From NCBI GenBank assembly GCA_018664485.1, contig JABJOE010000010.1, forward strand, positions 1-26,577: 26,577 nt of DNA, read 5' to 3'. Positions within the stretch are counted from its first letter, which is position 1, and each line of letters starts with the position of its first letter. The notes under the pieces were generated by a model that worked only from the letters and a program-made list of their open reading frames with translations, did not search any database and had not been told where the DNA came from. Made by a program: the position numbers and the translations under genes. The DNA is from Candidatus Uhrbacteria bacterium (lineage in GTDB: Bacteria > Patescibacteria > ABY1 > SG8-24 > UBA9934). This document shows, piece by piece, positions 7,371 to 14,796 of this stretch.

Positions 7371-8006
7371 ATGTCATATAATCGTTTCACCCCAATTTTG
7401 TCAGGATGGCCGATGATCTTTCTTTTGTCAGCAATCGGGTTGCTGTTGGGAGTTGTTCTGTCGTTTGTTCGGCCACTTGAATATAGTTCAACGGTTCGTA
7501 TTTTGATTACGCAGGAGCTTGGAACTGTTGATGCTTATACGGCGAGTTTGTCGGTGGAGCGCATTGCAGACGACTTGGTAGATGTGATCCATACGACAAG
7601 TTTTTATGAGAAGGTTACAGAATCCAACTCAATTGATGAACGATATTTTGATGAAGATGAGACTAAGCGGCGTAAGGAATGGGACCGTGCGGTAGTTGCA
7701 TCTGTGTCTCGTGGTTCCGGGTTGATGACGATTAAGGCATATCATACAGATCCTCTAGAGGCGGAAATAATTGCGTCGTCAGTTGCGTCTGTGTTGATCA
7801 ACGAAGGATGGACGTATACATCCGGTTCAAATATTACAGTTCAGCTGGTTGATGAGGCACTAAACTCACGTTGGCCAGTACGACCAAATATATTGGTTAA
7901 TGCATTTTCAGGTTTTGTACTTGGTTTGATAGTGGGTGTGGCATATATTCTGATTCAGGTTGAGCGTGTTCGTCGCCGGCATCAGCTAATCCACGGAGAA
8001 GATTAA
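7371..8006 (+). CDS. Wzz-like chain-length / capsule biosynthesis protein
   Basis: About 211 residues with a membrane segment at each end (PMIFLLSAIGLLLGVVLSFV near 15-35; ILVNAFSGFVLGLIVGVAYI near 175-198) and a soluble domain between. The order TM, EYSSTVRILITQ, a helical external domain, then VQLVDEALNSRWPVRPN before the second TM is that of Wzz/capsular polysaccharide co-polymerases, which set polymer length at the cell surface. The cytoplasmic tyrosine-kinase domain of longer relatives is absent. GGAGG lies 7 nt before ATG 7371, making it a better start than ATG 7365. It is one of the few core genes here with an SD, and ends before the terminator at 8038. Confidence 0.75.
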   Translation: MSYNRFTPILSGWPMIFLLSAIGLLLGVVLSFVRPLEYSSTVRILITQELGTVDAYTASLSVERIADDLVDVIHTTSFYEKVTESNSIDERYFDEDETKRRKEWDRAVVASVSRGSGLMTIKAYHTDPLEAEIIASSVASVLINEGWTYTSGSNITVQLVDEALNSRWPVRPNILVNAFSGFVLGLIVGVAYILIQVERVRRRHQLIHGED

Positions 8007-8037
8007 GCTGGTAGTTCGTTTTAAAACACTAAATTTA

Positions 8038-8073
8038 AGCGCGTGAGGGCTATTCGCTTTTACGTGCTTTTTT
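8038..8073 (+). terminator. Intrinsic terminator of the 3750-8006 gene run
   Basis: A 13-bp stem AGCGCGTGAGGGC / GCTTTTACGTGCT, pairing fully when G-U pairs are allowed, with loop TATTC, followed by six T residues at 8068-8073. Confidence 0.85.
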
Positions 8074-8239
8074 GTTACTTTTATTAAATTGCTTGTATTA
8101 GCCATTTACTGGCCTTTTCTTGACGTATTTTTCGTTTTTGCTAAAGTCCACGTGTTGCAGAAAGTTAAGGTTTGTTTTGAGTTTTGGTGCATGGCAGTGT
8201 TTCCTCTCTGAAATGGATAAATATCGACTTTCTACCAAA

Positions 8240-8316
8240 GCCTATTTCGAGGGCTTAGTCGACAATTCGTAATGTCTCCTCCTCATTATGATGCGTTGCT
8301 AGGCCCTCAAAGTAGG
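8240..8316 (+). ncRNA. Candidate RNA hairpin with anti-SD loop
   Basis: GCCTATTTCGAGGGCTTAG (8240-8258) pairs imperfectly with CTAGGCCCTCAAAGTAGG (8299-8316). Pairing continues inward to AATG/CATT, leaving the 9-nt loop TCTCCTCCT (8275-8283). On the plus strand this loop matches the anti-SD core CCUCC and could bind SD sequences of mRNAs; read on the minus strand it is an SD mimic. No promoter or end is established, so an RNA product is inferred. Confidence 0.4.
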
Positions 8317-8322
8317 TTTTTC

Positions 8323-8441
8323 GAAACCACTTATTTTACCATTTTTGGCTTATGGTACCCGTCAGACAGCGTTAACGTACGGTTAGTACGTTTCCTTGTC
8401 TGCCACCCATTCACCAAAACTGGCCTAAAATGAGCGGTTTC
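8323..8441. repeat. Long imperfect inverted repeat with alternative UUCG hairpin
   Basis: GAAACC (8323-8328) pairs with GGTTTC (8436-8441), and pairing continues through ATTTTA/TAAAAT, TTTTGG/CCAAAA, and CAGACA-like blocks to AACGTAC (8374-8380) with GTACGTT (8386-8392), closing on a GGTTA loop. The GAAACC arm can instead pair with GGTTT at 8315-8319 over a TTCG tetraloop. The two foldings exclude each other. Confidence 0.55.
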
Positions 8442-8457
8442 TTCTTATTTAGAATAC

Positions 8458-8486
8458 TTGACTTTTGTTGAGAAATGTGGTACTTT
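8458..8486 (+). promoter_or_regulatory. Candidate promoter upstream of the 8940 gene
   Basis: TTGACT (8458-8463), a 17-nt spacer and TACTTT (8481-8486). If used, transcription would start near 8493 and give a leader of about 450 nt before the gene at 8940, or a separate small RNA. Confidence 0.4.
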
Positions 8487-8904
8487 ATGTCGTTCGCTGT
8501 TAATAGGCTTAGTCTATGAGCAGTGGAAATTGTTACTTAACAAACAAGGATTATATAAAAATAGTCCTTTGATCTCAGAATAAAAAAATCTCTGGCCTTT
8601 CAATGGCCCGATGTCCTCAGCGACCCCTCCTTTGTTGAGTGACAGGCACTATTCGTGTATTTTCTTCCTGGATATTTTGATGTATTTTTTAGCGAAAATT
8701 CTACAAGGTGATGATGTGTAGCGGTACTACATAAAAGAGCCTTGGAGCATTTGCAGCAAGAAAGACACATAATAGAACCGGGAGCAGAATTCGCGGATAG
8801 TGCCCGGGCCTTTGAAGTGCCAGAGTGCCATGCTCTGAAATGCTGGCCATTCTGGTCTGTGCTTCACCCTCGAGAGATGTGGCTATGCCGCTCCCTCTCA
8901 TCAA

Positions 8905-8933
8905 TCACCCTCAATTGGGTGAGAGCCCAGGAG
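8905..8933 (+). promoter_or_regulatory. Hairpin plus SD before the 8940 gene
   Basis: TCACCC-TCAATT-GGGTGA (8905-8922) forms a stem ending 6 nt before AGGAG (8929-8933). The AGGAG is 6 nt from the ATG at 8940 and decides this start over upstream in-frame codons. Confidence 0.6.
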
Positions 8934-8939
8934 TTCCAA

Positions 8940-10049
8940 ATGAAGATTCCCTTCACCCCGATCGCCAACCTTGGCTTGATCGCAACCTTGGGCCTGATGG
9001 GCCTGTTCACCAACCCTGCATACGCTGCGACCACCGGTGACGGCACGTCCGTCATCGTGGCCAATCACGGGCGCATGCTCAGCGACCTACAGACAGACGT
9101 CGAAGCCCTCGAGGAAGCTCGGGAAAAGGCCGAGGCCAGCTGTCGCGTGTCCGACGCTGCGTGTGATACGCAGCTGACTGCCGTGACCGATGATCTCGCC
9201 GCGATCAAGTTGATCGTGGACGGCCTGAACACGGATGTACCGGCAATCCAGAGCTACATCTGGGGCGACGGCGATGCGGACAGTCCCGCGGAGGGTTCGA
9301 TCGGCTACCGGATTGGCACTACCGAGAACGCGCTCTACGGCTTCGGCCCGGACTGCGACTCGGTCACTCCTTGCGAGGACAGCCTTGTCTGGACAGTCGA
9401 TCGGAACAGCGCCATCCTTCTGACCGACTACAACGGTGATGGCACCCCCGACGGTGGACTGGTCGTTCAGATGACCAATGCCAACGAGCTCCTGTATGAC
9501 GGCCCGGGTACGCTCGGTCTGGATTCCAGGGTCCGGTCGAACACCAACCGCCTCGACGGGAAGCATGGTGACATGCTGCTCGGCGTTGGCGCGGGACTGT
9601 TCGCTCGCAGCGGCTACGATGGTCCTGGTGATCAGTTCGATGTTCCCAGCATCTCTGTCGGGCTCGACCTGATGGCTTGGTGGAAGAGCTACGATATCGG
9701 ACGCCCCACCTTCGGCGCCTTGGTGACAGTGACCCCGATGACGGGTCCCGGAATCGGTGTCATGGGAGCCGGCACGATCGACATTCTCCACTCTGGACCT
9801 TTGGAGATCGCAGTTGGTGCGGGCTTCAACTACAACGAGCTCGGAGGATTTGACTCGGATGATCCCTTCAGCCTCCGCCTGACGGGTGTTGCGATTCCCG
9901 TCGCATTCACCTACAAGCTGGACGCCAATGGCGACTGGAACCTCAACGTCATGGCGATTCCCGCCTACGGGTACGAGGCTGGTGAGTTCGACACCGAGGG
10001 CGTCAACGGGTCTGCAAGCTTTCGCTTCGGATTCGCGTACCGTCTCTGA
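8940..10049 (+). CDS. Secreted coiled-coil protein with beta-rich C-terminus
   Basis: A 369-residue protein. Residues 1-29 are a clear signal peptide (MKIPFTPIANLGLIATLGLM..., predicted cleavage after AYA). A helical coiled-coil follows at about 40-105 (SDLQTDVEALEEAREKAEAS). A calcium-loop-like stretch DYNGDGTPDGG lies near 160-170. From about 210 the sequence becomes beta-rich with alternating hydrophobic residues and ends FRFGFAYRL, a pattern like outer-membrane beta-barrels (Tyr at -3 from the end). Patescibacteria are thought to lack a typical outer membrane, so a barrel here would be unexpected; a secreted or wall-bound beta protein is the alternative. GC-rich, SD-led and with its own terminator. 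No family recognised. Confidence 0.85.
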   Translation: MKIPFTPIANLGLIATLGLMGLFTNPAYAATTGDGTSVIVANHGRMLSDLQTDVEALEEAREKAEASCRVSDAACDTQLTAVTDDLAAIKLIVDGLNTDVPAIQSYIWGDGDADSPAEGSIGYRIGTTENALYGFGPDCDSVTPCEDSLVWTVDRNSAILLTDYNGDGTPDGGLVVQMTNANELLYDGPGTLGLDSRVRSNTNRLDGKHGDMLLGVGAGLFARSGYDGPGDQFDVPSISVGLDLMAWWKSYDIGRPTFGALVTVTPMTGPGIGVMGAGTIDILHSGPLEIAVGAGFNYNELGGFDSDDPFSLRLTGVAIPVAFTYKLDANGDWNLNVMAIPAYGYEAGEFDTEGVNGSASFRFGFAYRL

Positions 10050-10094
10050 GATCAACAACTTCGACCTCTTCTCGAGGTCGACGATTCACCCGTA

Positions 10095-10138
10095 GGGGCT
10101 GACCGCACGACTTGTCGTGCACTATGGTCGGCCCCTTC
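10095..10138 (+). terminator. Strong terminator after the 8940 gene
   Basis: A two-part stem: GGGGCTGACC / GGTCGGCCCC outside (10 bp, one G-U) and GCACGAC-TT-GTCGTGC inside, followed by TTCTTT. A smaller GACCTC/GAGGTC hairpin precedes it near 10061-10079. Confidence 0.85.
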
Positions 10139-10238
10139 TTTGCATCCAAGATTTATTAGAACTGTCAAAAATACTGGGTTTTTTGATTATATTATCGAAT
10201 AAAGTACTTTTTCTTATATAAGTCTATGTCTTTACTTG

Positions 10239-10267
10239 TTGACATAATCAAGGATTTATGATAATTT
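10239..10267 (+). promoter_or_regulatory. Promoter for the 10478 lipoprotein gene
   Basis: TTGACA (10239-10244), a 17-nt spacer and TAATTT (10262-10267). The predicted start near 10274 gives a leader of about 200 nt carrying several hairpins. Confidence 0.6.
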
Positions 10268-10273
10268 CGACTG

Positions 10274-10477
10274 TCGTTGCAGGGCAGGATCTCTGTACGA
10301 ATGACTAGTTTTGTTACGTTTTGAAGCGAGACGTGTAACAAGAAACGTCATTTGTGCTGAGTTCGTAAGAACGCAGCCGTCCGTGGTCAGTCTTGTCACC
10401 CGATTTGGATGACTCGGACGACCTATCTACAACCAAGCATCCGTCGTAAGGCGCATGCACTTCGATAAGAGGCAATC
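10274..10477 (+). promoter_or_regulatory. Structured 5' leader of the lipoprotein gene
   Basis: Four stems follow one another: ACGAATGAC (10297-10305) with GTCATTTGT (10347-10355), including inner GTTACGT/ACGTGTAAC pairing; CTGAGTTC-GTAA-GAACGCAG (10357-10376), with a GNRA tetraloop; GGTCAGTC ... GGACGACC (about 10385-10423); and GCATCCGTC-GTAA-GGCGCATGC (10437-10458), again with a GTAA loop. An SD-like AGAGG then lies shortly before ATG 10478. It resembles no riboswitch class that I recognise. Confidence 0.5.
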
Positions 10478-11086
10478 ATGAGCATCCGCTCCACACTGAT
10501 CCTGAGCGCAGCGCTCACCGCCCTGATGGGCTGCACCAGCCACGAGGATGACGACGCCCCCCACGTTCCCGCCGAAGCTGAAGTGGCCGGCATGAATCTG
10601 GACGCCGACTGGGGCGACGACGGCTACGCCGACGGTGTCACCATGACCGATCCGGTCGTGGCGCCCATCCTCGACGACAGCAGCGACTTCAGCCCGTTCT
10701 GGGCCCTGATCCACGCGCAGGCCTACGTCACCGACGACCGCGTCAACGATCGTCCGCAGGTCCGCTGGGTCTCGGCCGACGACTCGGGGGTGATCTCCGG
10801 AAATATCCAGTTCTGGTGTGAGGGCTCCGGTGACATGGAGACCTGTGACTTCCGTGACGGCTGGTACGTCATCGGCTTCGACGGATCCGAAGGGGTCCCC
10901 GAAGGAAGCATCCTCTGGACCTTGGAGTCCAAGAAGGGGGTTGGCTCCCGTCTGCTCTTCGACAGCGCGCAGTACGCGGCATACGATCTCCTCTACTGGC
11001 GGTCCAATGAGCTCTGTGTGATCGTGACATCCAGTGGGCTCGAAGAGCCCGGGAACTCGACCTGCGACGGCCTCTACCTCTACTGA
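10478..11086 (+). CDS. Acidic lipoprotein, unrecognised
   Basis: A 202-residue protein with a lipoprotein signal: MSIRSTLILSAALTALMGC, lipid-modified Cys at about residue 19, followed by an acidic linker (TSHEDDDAPH). The mature part is acidic and mixed alpha/beta, with VRWVSADDSGVISGNIQFWC, three further Cys residues that could form disulfides, and a hydrophobic C-terminus ending DGLYLY. GC-rich compared with the ftsE operon downstream, SD-led (AGAGG), with a structured leader and its own terminator. Likely displayed on the cell surface. No family recognised; the opposite-strand frame here is a shadow. Confidence 0.82.
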   Translation: MSIRSTLILSAALTALMGCTSHEDDDAPHVPAEAEVAGMNLDADWGDDGYADGVTMTDPVVAPILDDSSDFSPFWALIHAQAYVTDDRVNDRPQVRWVSADDSGVISGNIQFWCEGSGDMETCDFRDGWYVIGFDGSEGVPEGSILWTLESKKGVGSRLLFDSAQYAAYDLLYWRSNELCVIVTSSGLEEPGNSTCDGLYLY

Positions 11087-11123
11087 CCGCCCAGCAGCCA
11101 CGTGCTGCAGGGAAACGTCCTTG

Positions 11124-11173
11124 ATGGGACCGACCCGCTTGATCTGCGACGATCTTGCTGTGGTTGGTCCCAT
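11124..11173 (+). terminator. Terminator hairpin after the lipoprotein gene
   Basis: ATGGGACCGACC (11124-11135) pairs with GGTTGGTCCCAT (11162-11173) with one G-U pair, followed by a short T run. The loop of 26 nt is long. Confidence 0.6.
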
Positions 11174-11348
11174 TTGTGCATTCTGCGGAACTCTAATGGA
11201 AGTACCAAGTGTCCAGAAGACAAGTACCAGGCAAGAAACGGTAACAATAAATTTTGACAATAACTTATTAGAATGTGCGACTCAACGACTAAATAACTTT
11301 CTTACTTAACGACTAAAAAACCAAACAACTCAACATCCCAAATTGTGC

Positions 11349-11354
11349 TATAAT
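11349..11354 (+). promoter_or_regulatory. Extended -10 box of ftsE
   Basis: TGCTATAAT: a perfect TATAAT with the extended TGn motif, ending 6 nt before the GTG at 11361. Transcription is predicted to start at the GTG itself, so the mRNA is probably leaderless. Confidence 0.7.
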
Positions 11355-11360
11355 TTCTTC

Positions 11361-12044
11361 GTGATAAGACTTACAAATGTCAGTAAACATTACGGACCCG
11401 ACACACGTGCACTCGAGCACGTTAGTTTGAATATAAAACCGGGAGAGTTCGTGTCAATTGTTGGTCAAAGTGGGTCCGGAAAAACTACACTCGCTAAACT
11501 TCTTTTTGCAGAAGAGATGGCGACTAAGGGAAAGATTGTGGTGGGTGATTGGGATATTAGTAAGATCGCTCGTTCGCAAGTTCCAACGCTGCGTCGACAG
11601 ATTGGAGTTGTGTTCCAGGATTTTAAACTGCTTCAGCGAAAGACGGTTTACGAGAATGTAGCATTTGCGCTTCAAGTAGCTGGTGAAAAGAGTAAACGCA
11701 TTCGCGATATTGTCCCTCAGGTTTTAAAGATTGTTGGGCTTCACGATAAAACTCACCGATACCCACGTCAGCTTTCGGGAGGGGAACAACAGCGCGTATC
11801 CATCGCTCGCTCGTTAGTTCATCGTCCGAAGATTTTGGTTGCAGATGAGCCTACTGGAAACCTCGATACAATCCATGCTCACGAAATTATCCAGCTTTTA
11901 AAGAAGATTAACGAATACGGTACAACGGTTGTTTTGGTGACGCATGATCGGGATATTGTTAACTCGCTAAAAAAGCGCGTTATTTCACTTGCGGAGGGGC
12001 GTGTAGTTTCTGATATTCAACACGGTAAATACGTTCTGTCATAG
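11361..12044 (+). CDS. ftsE: Cell-division ABC ATPase FtsE
   Basis: A 227-residue ABC ATPase from GTG 11361 (an in-frame TTG at 11343 lies upstream of the -10 box and is rejected). Walker A GQSGSGKTT is at residues 35-43, the Q-loop in VVFQDFKLL, the signature LSGGEQQR, Walker B ILVADEPTGNLD, and the H-loop in VTHD. FtsE pairs with FtsX to couple ATP hydrolysis to peptidoglycan hydrolase activation at the septum. ftsX follows after 19 nt. AT-richer composition and leaderless start contrast with the GC-rich gene just upstream. Confidence 0.95.
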   Translation: MIRLTNVSKHYGPDTRALEHVSLNIKPGEFVSIVGQSGSGKTTLAKLLFAEEMATKGKIVVGDWDISKIARSQVPTLRRQIGVVFQDFKLLQRKTVYENVAFALQVAGEKSKRIRDIVPQVLKIVGLHDKTHRYPRQLSGGEQQRVSIARSLVHRPKILVADEPTGNLDTIHAHEIIQLLKKINEYGTTVVLVTHDRDIVNSLKKRVISLAEGRVVSDIQHGKYVLS

Positions 12045-12063
12045 AGCGTACATATAAAGATCT

Positions 12064-12984
12064 ATGAGTGTATATCTTTCGATAATGCGAGCCATCAAGT
12101 TTACGTTTCAGAATATTCTGCGGAACTTCTGGCTTTCTTTTATTACGCTTACGATCTTCATACTAACCCTGGTCACTGTAAACGCTGTTCTGTTCGTGAA
12201 CGTTGTAGCCCAAGAGGTGCTGGAATCTGTAGAAGAGAGGGTAGAGGTAACCATTTATTTCCAACCTGAAGCTACAGAAGATTTGGTGAAGTCGGCGCAA
12301 GGTTACTTGCGTGGATTCGGACAGGTTCGTGATGTTCAGTTCGTGTCAGCACAAGATGCATTGGATTCGTTTAAAGAACGACATGGAGCGGATGAGATAG
12401 TACTTGCTTCACTTGAAGAGATCGGTAGTAATCCATTTGGAAACGCTCTAGTGGTATCAACAAACTCAACGGACGACTTCGAGTTTATTTTAGACGCAAT
12501 AGAAACTCCGGAGTATGCGTCGTACATCAAAGAGAAAGACTTTACCGACTACGAAGTTATCATAGAACGTATTGATTCGTTGAGCTCGCGTGTTCGGCTT
12601 GCTGGATTCGCGTTAGCTGCACTTTTTGCATTCATCGCAGTACTTATCATCTTCAACACGATCCGAGTCGCTATCTATGTTCACAGAGATGAAATTGGAA
12701 TCATGAAATTGGTTGGAGCAAATGATTGGTTTGTGCGCGCACCGTTCTTGCTCGAGGCCGCTTTGTATAGTTTGGGAGCGGCTGTATTGATGGCTATAAT
12801 GATGTTCTTGTTCTTGCATTTCTCACAGGACTGGCTAATCGGTTACTTTGGAGACAGCCACGCAGACGTCAATGCTTACTTCGTAGATAACGGTCCGGTG
12901 ATCTTCCTCACTGAATTTGGAGTGTTAGCGGTACTTTCATTGCTTACGACAGCGTACGCAATGCGACGCTATTTGAGGGTTTAG
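12064..12984 (+). CDS. ftsX: Cell-division permease FtsX
   Basis: A 306-residue protein with FtsX architecture: a cytoplasmic N-terminus, TM1 at about 22-50 (LSFITLTIFILTLVTVNAVL), an external domain of about 120 residues (VEVTIYFQPEATEDLVKSAQ onward, including SNPFGNALVV), and three C-terminal TMs (about 175-200, 220-245 and 275-298). The RDEIGIMKLVGANDWFVRAPFLLE segment after TM2 is the conserved coupling region. Met9 is an alternative start. Works with FtsE at the division site. Confidence 0.94.
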   Translation: MSVYLSIMRAIKFTFQNILRNFWLSFITLTIFILTLVTVNAVLFVNVVAQEVLESVEERVEVTIYFQPEATEDLVKSAQGYLRGFGQVRDVQFVSAQDALDSFKERHGADEIVLASLEEIGSNPFGNALVVSTNSTDDFEFILDAIETPEYASYIKEKDFTDYEVIIERIDSLSSRVRLAGFALAALFAFIAVLIIFNTIRVAIYVHRDEIGIMKLVGANDWFVRAPFLLEAALYSLGAAVLMAIMMFLFLHFSQDWLIGYFGDSHADVNAYFVDNGPVIFLTEFGVLAVLSLLTTAYAMRRYLRV

Positions 12985-12999
12985 CACGGTGTCAGGGAC

Positions 13000-13028
13000 T
13001 TGATTTTTTATCAATATTTTGCTATGTT
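13000..13028 (+). promoter_or_regulatory. Promoter of the 13038 glycosyltransferase
   Basis: TTGATT (13000-13005), a 17-nt spacer ending in TGC, and TATGTT (13023-13028). The predicted start is within about 3 nt of the ATG at 13038, implying a nearly leaderless transcript separate from ftsEX. Confidence 0.7.
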
Positions 13029-13037
13029 CCTGGCGTT

Positions 13038-14522
13038 ATGACTGAACCGGTCGGACAATATGGAAAGTATAGATTCTGGGAGATTCTTCCAGGGAGTCTT
13101 GTTTGGGGCACATTCGCGCTAGCGGTTGGGCTTTCTTTTTTTGCACCTGCCTGGGCGATTATATTTATCATCCTTTTTGACCTGTACTGGACCATGCGTG
13201 TTCTGTACTTTTTGATTTTTGTTTTAGTCGCATACCGACAGTTCAAAATTACGAGTGCTGAGGACTGGTATACCAAGGTGCAGGAGATTGATGGGTGGGA
13301 CGGTCTGTACCACGTTGTCATGTTGCCGACGGTGAAGGAGGGTTACACGATTTTGCGTGATGCATTGCAGTCGATAGATGACGCTACTTATCGTAATGAT
13401 CGATTTATCGTTGTGATTGGAGTTGAGGAGATTGGGCTCACTCAGTTCCGAGGTTTCGCACAAAAGCTGCATGATGAATTCGGGGATCGCTTTGCACATT
13501 TTGAAACTACGGTTCACCCTCGCGGACTTCCGGGAGAAATGGTTGGGAAGGGGTCTAACATGAAGTGGATTGAGGAACGTACCGCGGAGATTTTAGAGGA
13601 GAAGGGGATTGAGGACGAAAAAGTAATGGTTACAGCATTTGATGTTGATACCGTTGCACACACCCAGTACTACGCTCGTTTGAGTTATCTATTTTTGACA
13701 GTTGATAAGCCGACACAGGCTTCCTATCAGCCAGTTGTGCTTTACTCCAACAATGTTTGGACTGTGAAAGCTCCTGTACGTATTTCGATGTTTGGTACGA
13801 CTTTCTGGCTTATGTCAGAGCTCGTCCGTGCTGATCGAATGTGGACTTTCTCGTCACACTCAATGAGTTGGAAGATGTTAAAAGACGTTGGTTACCATGA
13901 GCCTGATTTGGTGTCCGAGGACTCACGTATCTTTATGCAGGGTGTAATTCATTATGACGGAGATTATCGAGTGGAGCCGATGCTTTTGCCTGTTTACATG
14001 GATGCAGTTGATGGTGACACCTGGTGGGATAGTATGAAGGCGCTCTACAAGCAGCAGCGGCGCTGGGCTTGGGGTGTTGAGCATGTACCGTATATGTGGG
14101 AGAAGTTCCGGGAGCGGCCTAATATGCCTTTGATGAAGAAGTTGCGGTTTTTCTTTAATCACATGGAAGGGATGTACACGTGGTCTACGGCACCTCTTTT
14201 GATTTTCGTTTTAGGGTATGTTCCGTTTTGGACATTGTCCGAGGTTCCCTCAGCGCTAATCGCAAATGCTCCGTTTACGTTGGAGTGGATGATGCGCATT
14301 GCGACTATTGGTGTATTTTTAAGTGCGTGGTTGAGCTTGTGGTTGCTTCCGAAACGTCCTTCCAAAAAAGGGTTGGGGAACTGGGCTGTGATGATTTTGC
14401 AGTGGGCGTTGCTTCCAGTGACTTTCATTGTGTTTGGAGCGTTCCCAGCTATTGATGCTCAGACTCGAATGATGTTTGGAAAGTATCTAGGTTTCAATGT
14501 TACAAAGAAGAAGGAGAGGTAG
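13038..14522 (+). CDS. Membrane-bound family 2 glycosyltransferase
   Basis: A 494-residue processive-type GT2. Two N-terminal TMs (about 15-70) precede the catalytic domain, which starts YHVVMLPTVKEGYTILRDAL. An acidic DxD-type motif occurs in VTAFDVDTVAH, a later acidic motif in EPDLVSEDSRI, and the (Q/R)xxRW motif in KQQRRWAWG near residue 340. Four or so C-terminal TMs follow (about 375-480). This is the layout of cellulose/hyaluronan-synthase-like enzymes that polymerise or transfer sugars across the membrane. Product unknown; cell-envelope glycan is likely given the other glycosyltransferases here. Confidence 0.88.
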   Translation: MTEPVGQYGKYRFWEILPGSLVWGTFALAVGLSFFAPAWAIIFIILFDLYWTMRVLYFLIFVLVAYRQFKITSAEDWYTKVQEIDGWDGLYHVVMLPTVKEGYTILRDALQSIDDATYRNDRFIVVIGVEEIGLTQFRGFAQKLHDEFGDRFAHFETTVHPRGLPGEMVGKGSNMKWIEERTAEILEEKGIEDEKVMVTAFDVDTVAHTQYYARLSYLFLTVDKPTQASYQPVVLYSNNVWTVKAPVRISMFGTTFWLMSELVRADRMWTFSSHSMSWKMLKDVGYHEPDLVSEDSRIFMQGVIHYDGDYRVEPMLLPVYMDAVDGDTWWDSMKALYKQQRRWAWGVEHVPYMWEKFRERPNMPLMKKLRFFFNHMEGMYTWSTAPLLIFVLGYVPFWTLSEVPSALIANAPFTLEWMMRIATIGVFLSAWLSLWLLPKRPSKKGLGNWAVMILQWALLPVTFIVFGAFPAIDAQTRMMFGKYLGFNVTKKKER

Positions 14523-14764
14523 GCGATAGGTGTTAGGTATTAGGGTTTAGGTATTATCGCTAAAACCTGATACTTGAAACCTATAACTTTTCGTAAAACT
14601 AAATCTTTCCGACGAAAGCTACTTCCCCAAAATTGGATCGGGCGGACTAAGCCGTATAGAACTCAAGTAAGCAGACCTCAGAGTTACATCATATCCAATA
14701 TTAGTTTTTTAAAGGGAGGTAGAGGGTGGGGAGTTTTGATTACAATATAGAAATGTGATAGTCT
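14523..14764. other. Non-coding gap with hairpins and a -10 box
   Basis: Just after the glycosyltransferase, GGTGTTAGGTATTAGGGTTT (from about 14529) pairs imperfectly with CTAAAACC...TTGAAACC (to about 14582). Further on, AAAACTAA and TTGGAT pair with ATCCAA and TTAGTTTT (about 14595-14710). A TACAAT -10 box lies at 14741-14746, with a predicted start near 14753. No gene is seen. Confidence 0.45.
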
Positions 14765-14791
14765 CCTCTTCTGGCAATCCGCCAGGGGAGG
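14765..14791 (+). promoter_or_regulatory. Hairpin sequestering the SD of the 14797 gene
   Basis: CCTCTTCTGGC (14765-14775) pairs with GCCAGGGGAGG (14781-14791) over 11 bp, two of them G-U, with loop AATCC. The 3' arm is the SD itself (GGGGAGG), 5 nt before an in-frame TTG at 14797. The SD is therefore hidden when the hairpin forms. Confidence 0.6.
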
Positions 14792-14796
14792 TTCTT

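Larger units (their letters stand above)
8074..8939. other. Long structured non-coding region
   Basis: No convincing gene is found in these 866 bases; frames in the last 200 nt only extend the downstream gene upstream. The stretch holds two adjacent long inverted repeats (8240-8316 and 8323-8441), a candidate promoter at 8458-8486, a small stem AAGGA/TCCTT near 8549-8574, and a second C-rich stretch (CCCCTCCTTT) within a CTCA/TGAG stem near 8616-8640. Base composition changes from AT-rich to GC-rich around 8740-8800, marking the edge of the accessory block. Confidence 0.6.

Noticed and set aside
8742..8939. N-terminal extension of the secreted protein by 66 residues
   Set aside because: It would bury a clean signal peptide, and AGGAG lies 6 nt before ATG 8940.
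9087..10058. 323-residue minus-strand frame opposite the secreted protein
   Set aside because: The plus-strand gene has a signal peptide, SD, and terminator; the minus frame has none and reflects GC-rich codon bias.
10427..11260. 277-residue minus-strand frame opposite the lipoprotein
   Set aside because: It crosses the promoter leader and terminator of the plus-strand gene, and lacks an SD and recognisable features.
14522..14600. Repeated TTAGG-like telomere-type motif
   Set aside because: Only two or three degenerate copies, explained by the arms of a local inverted repeat.
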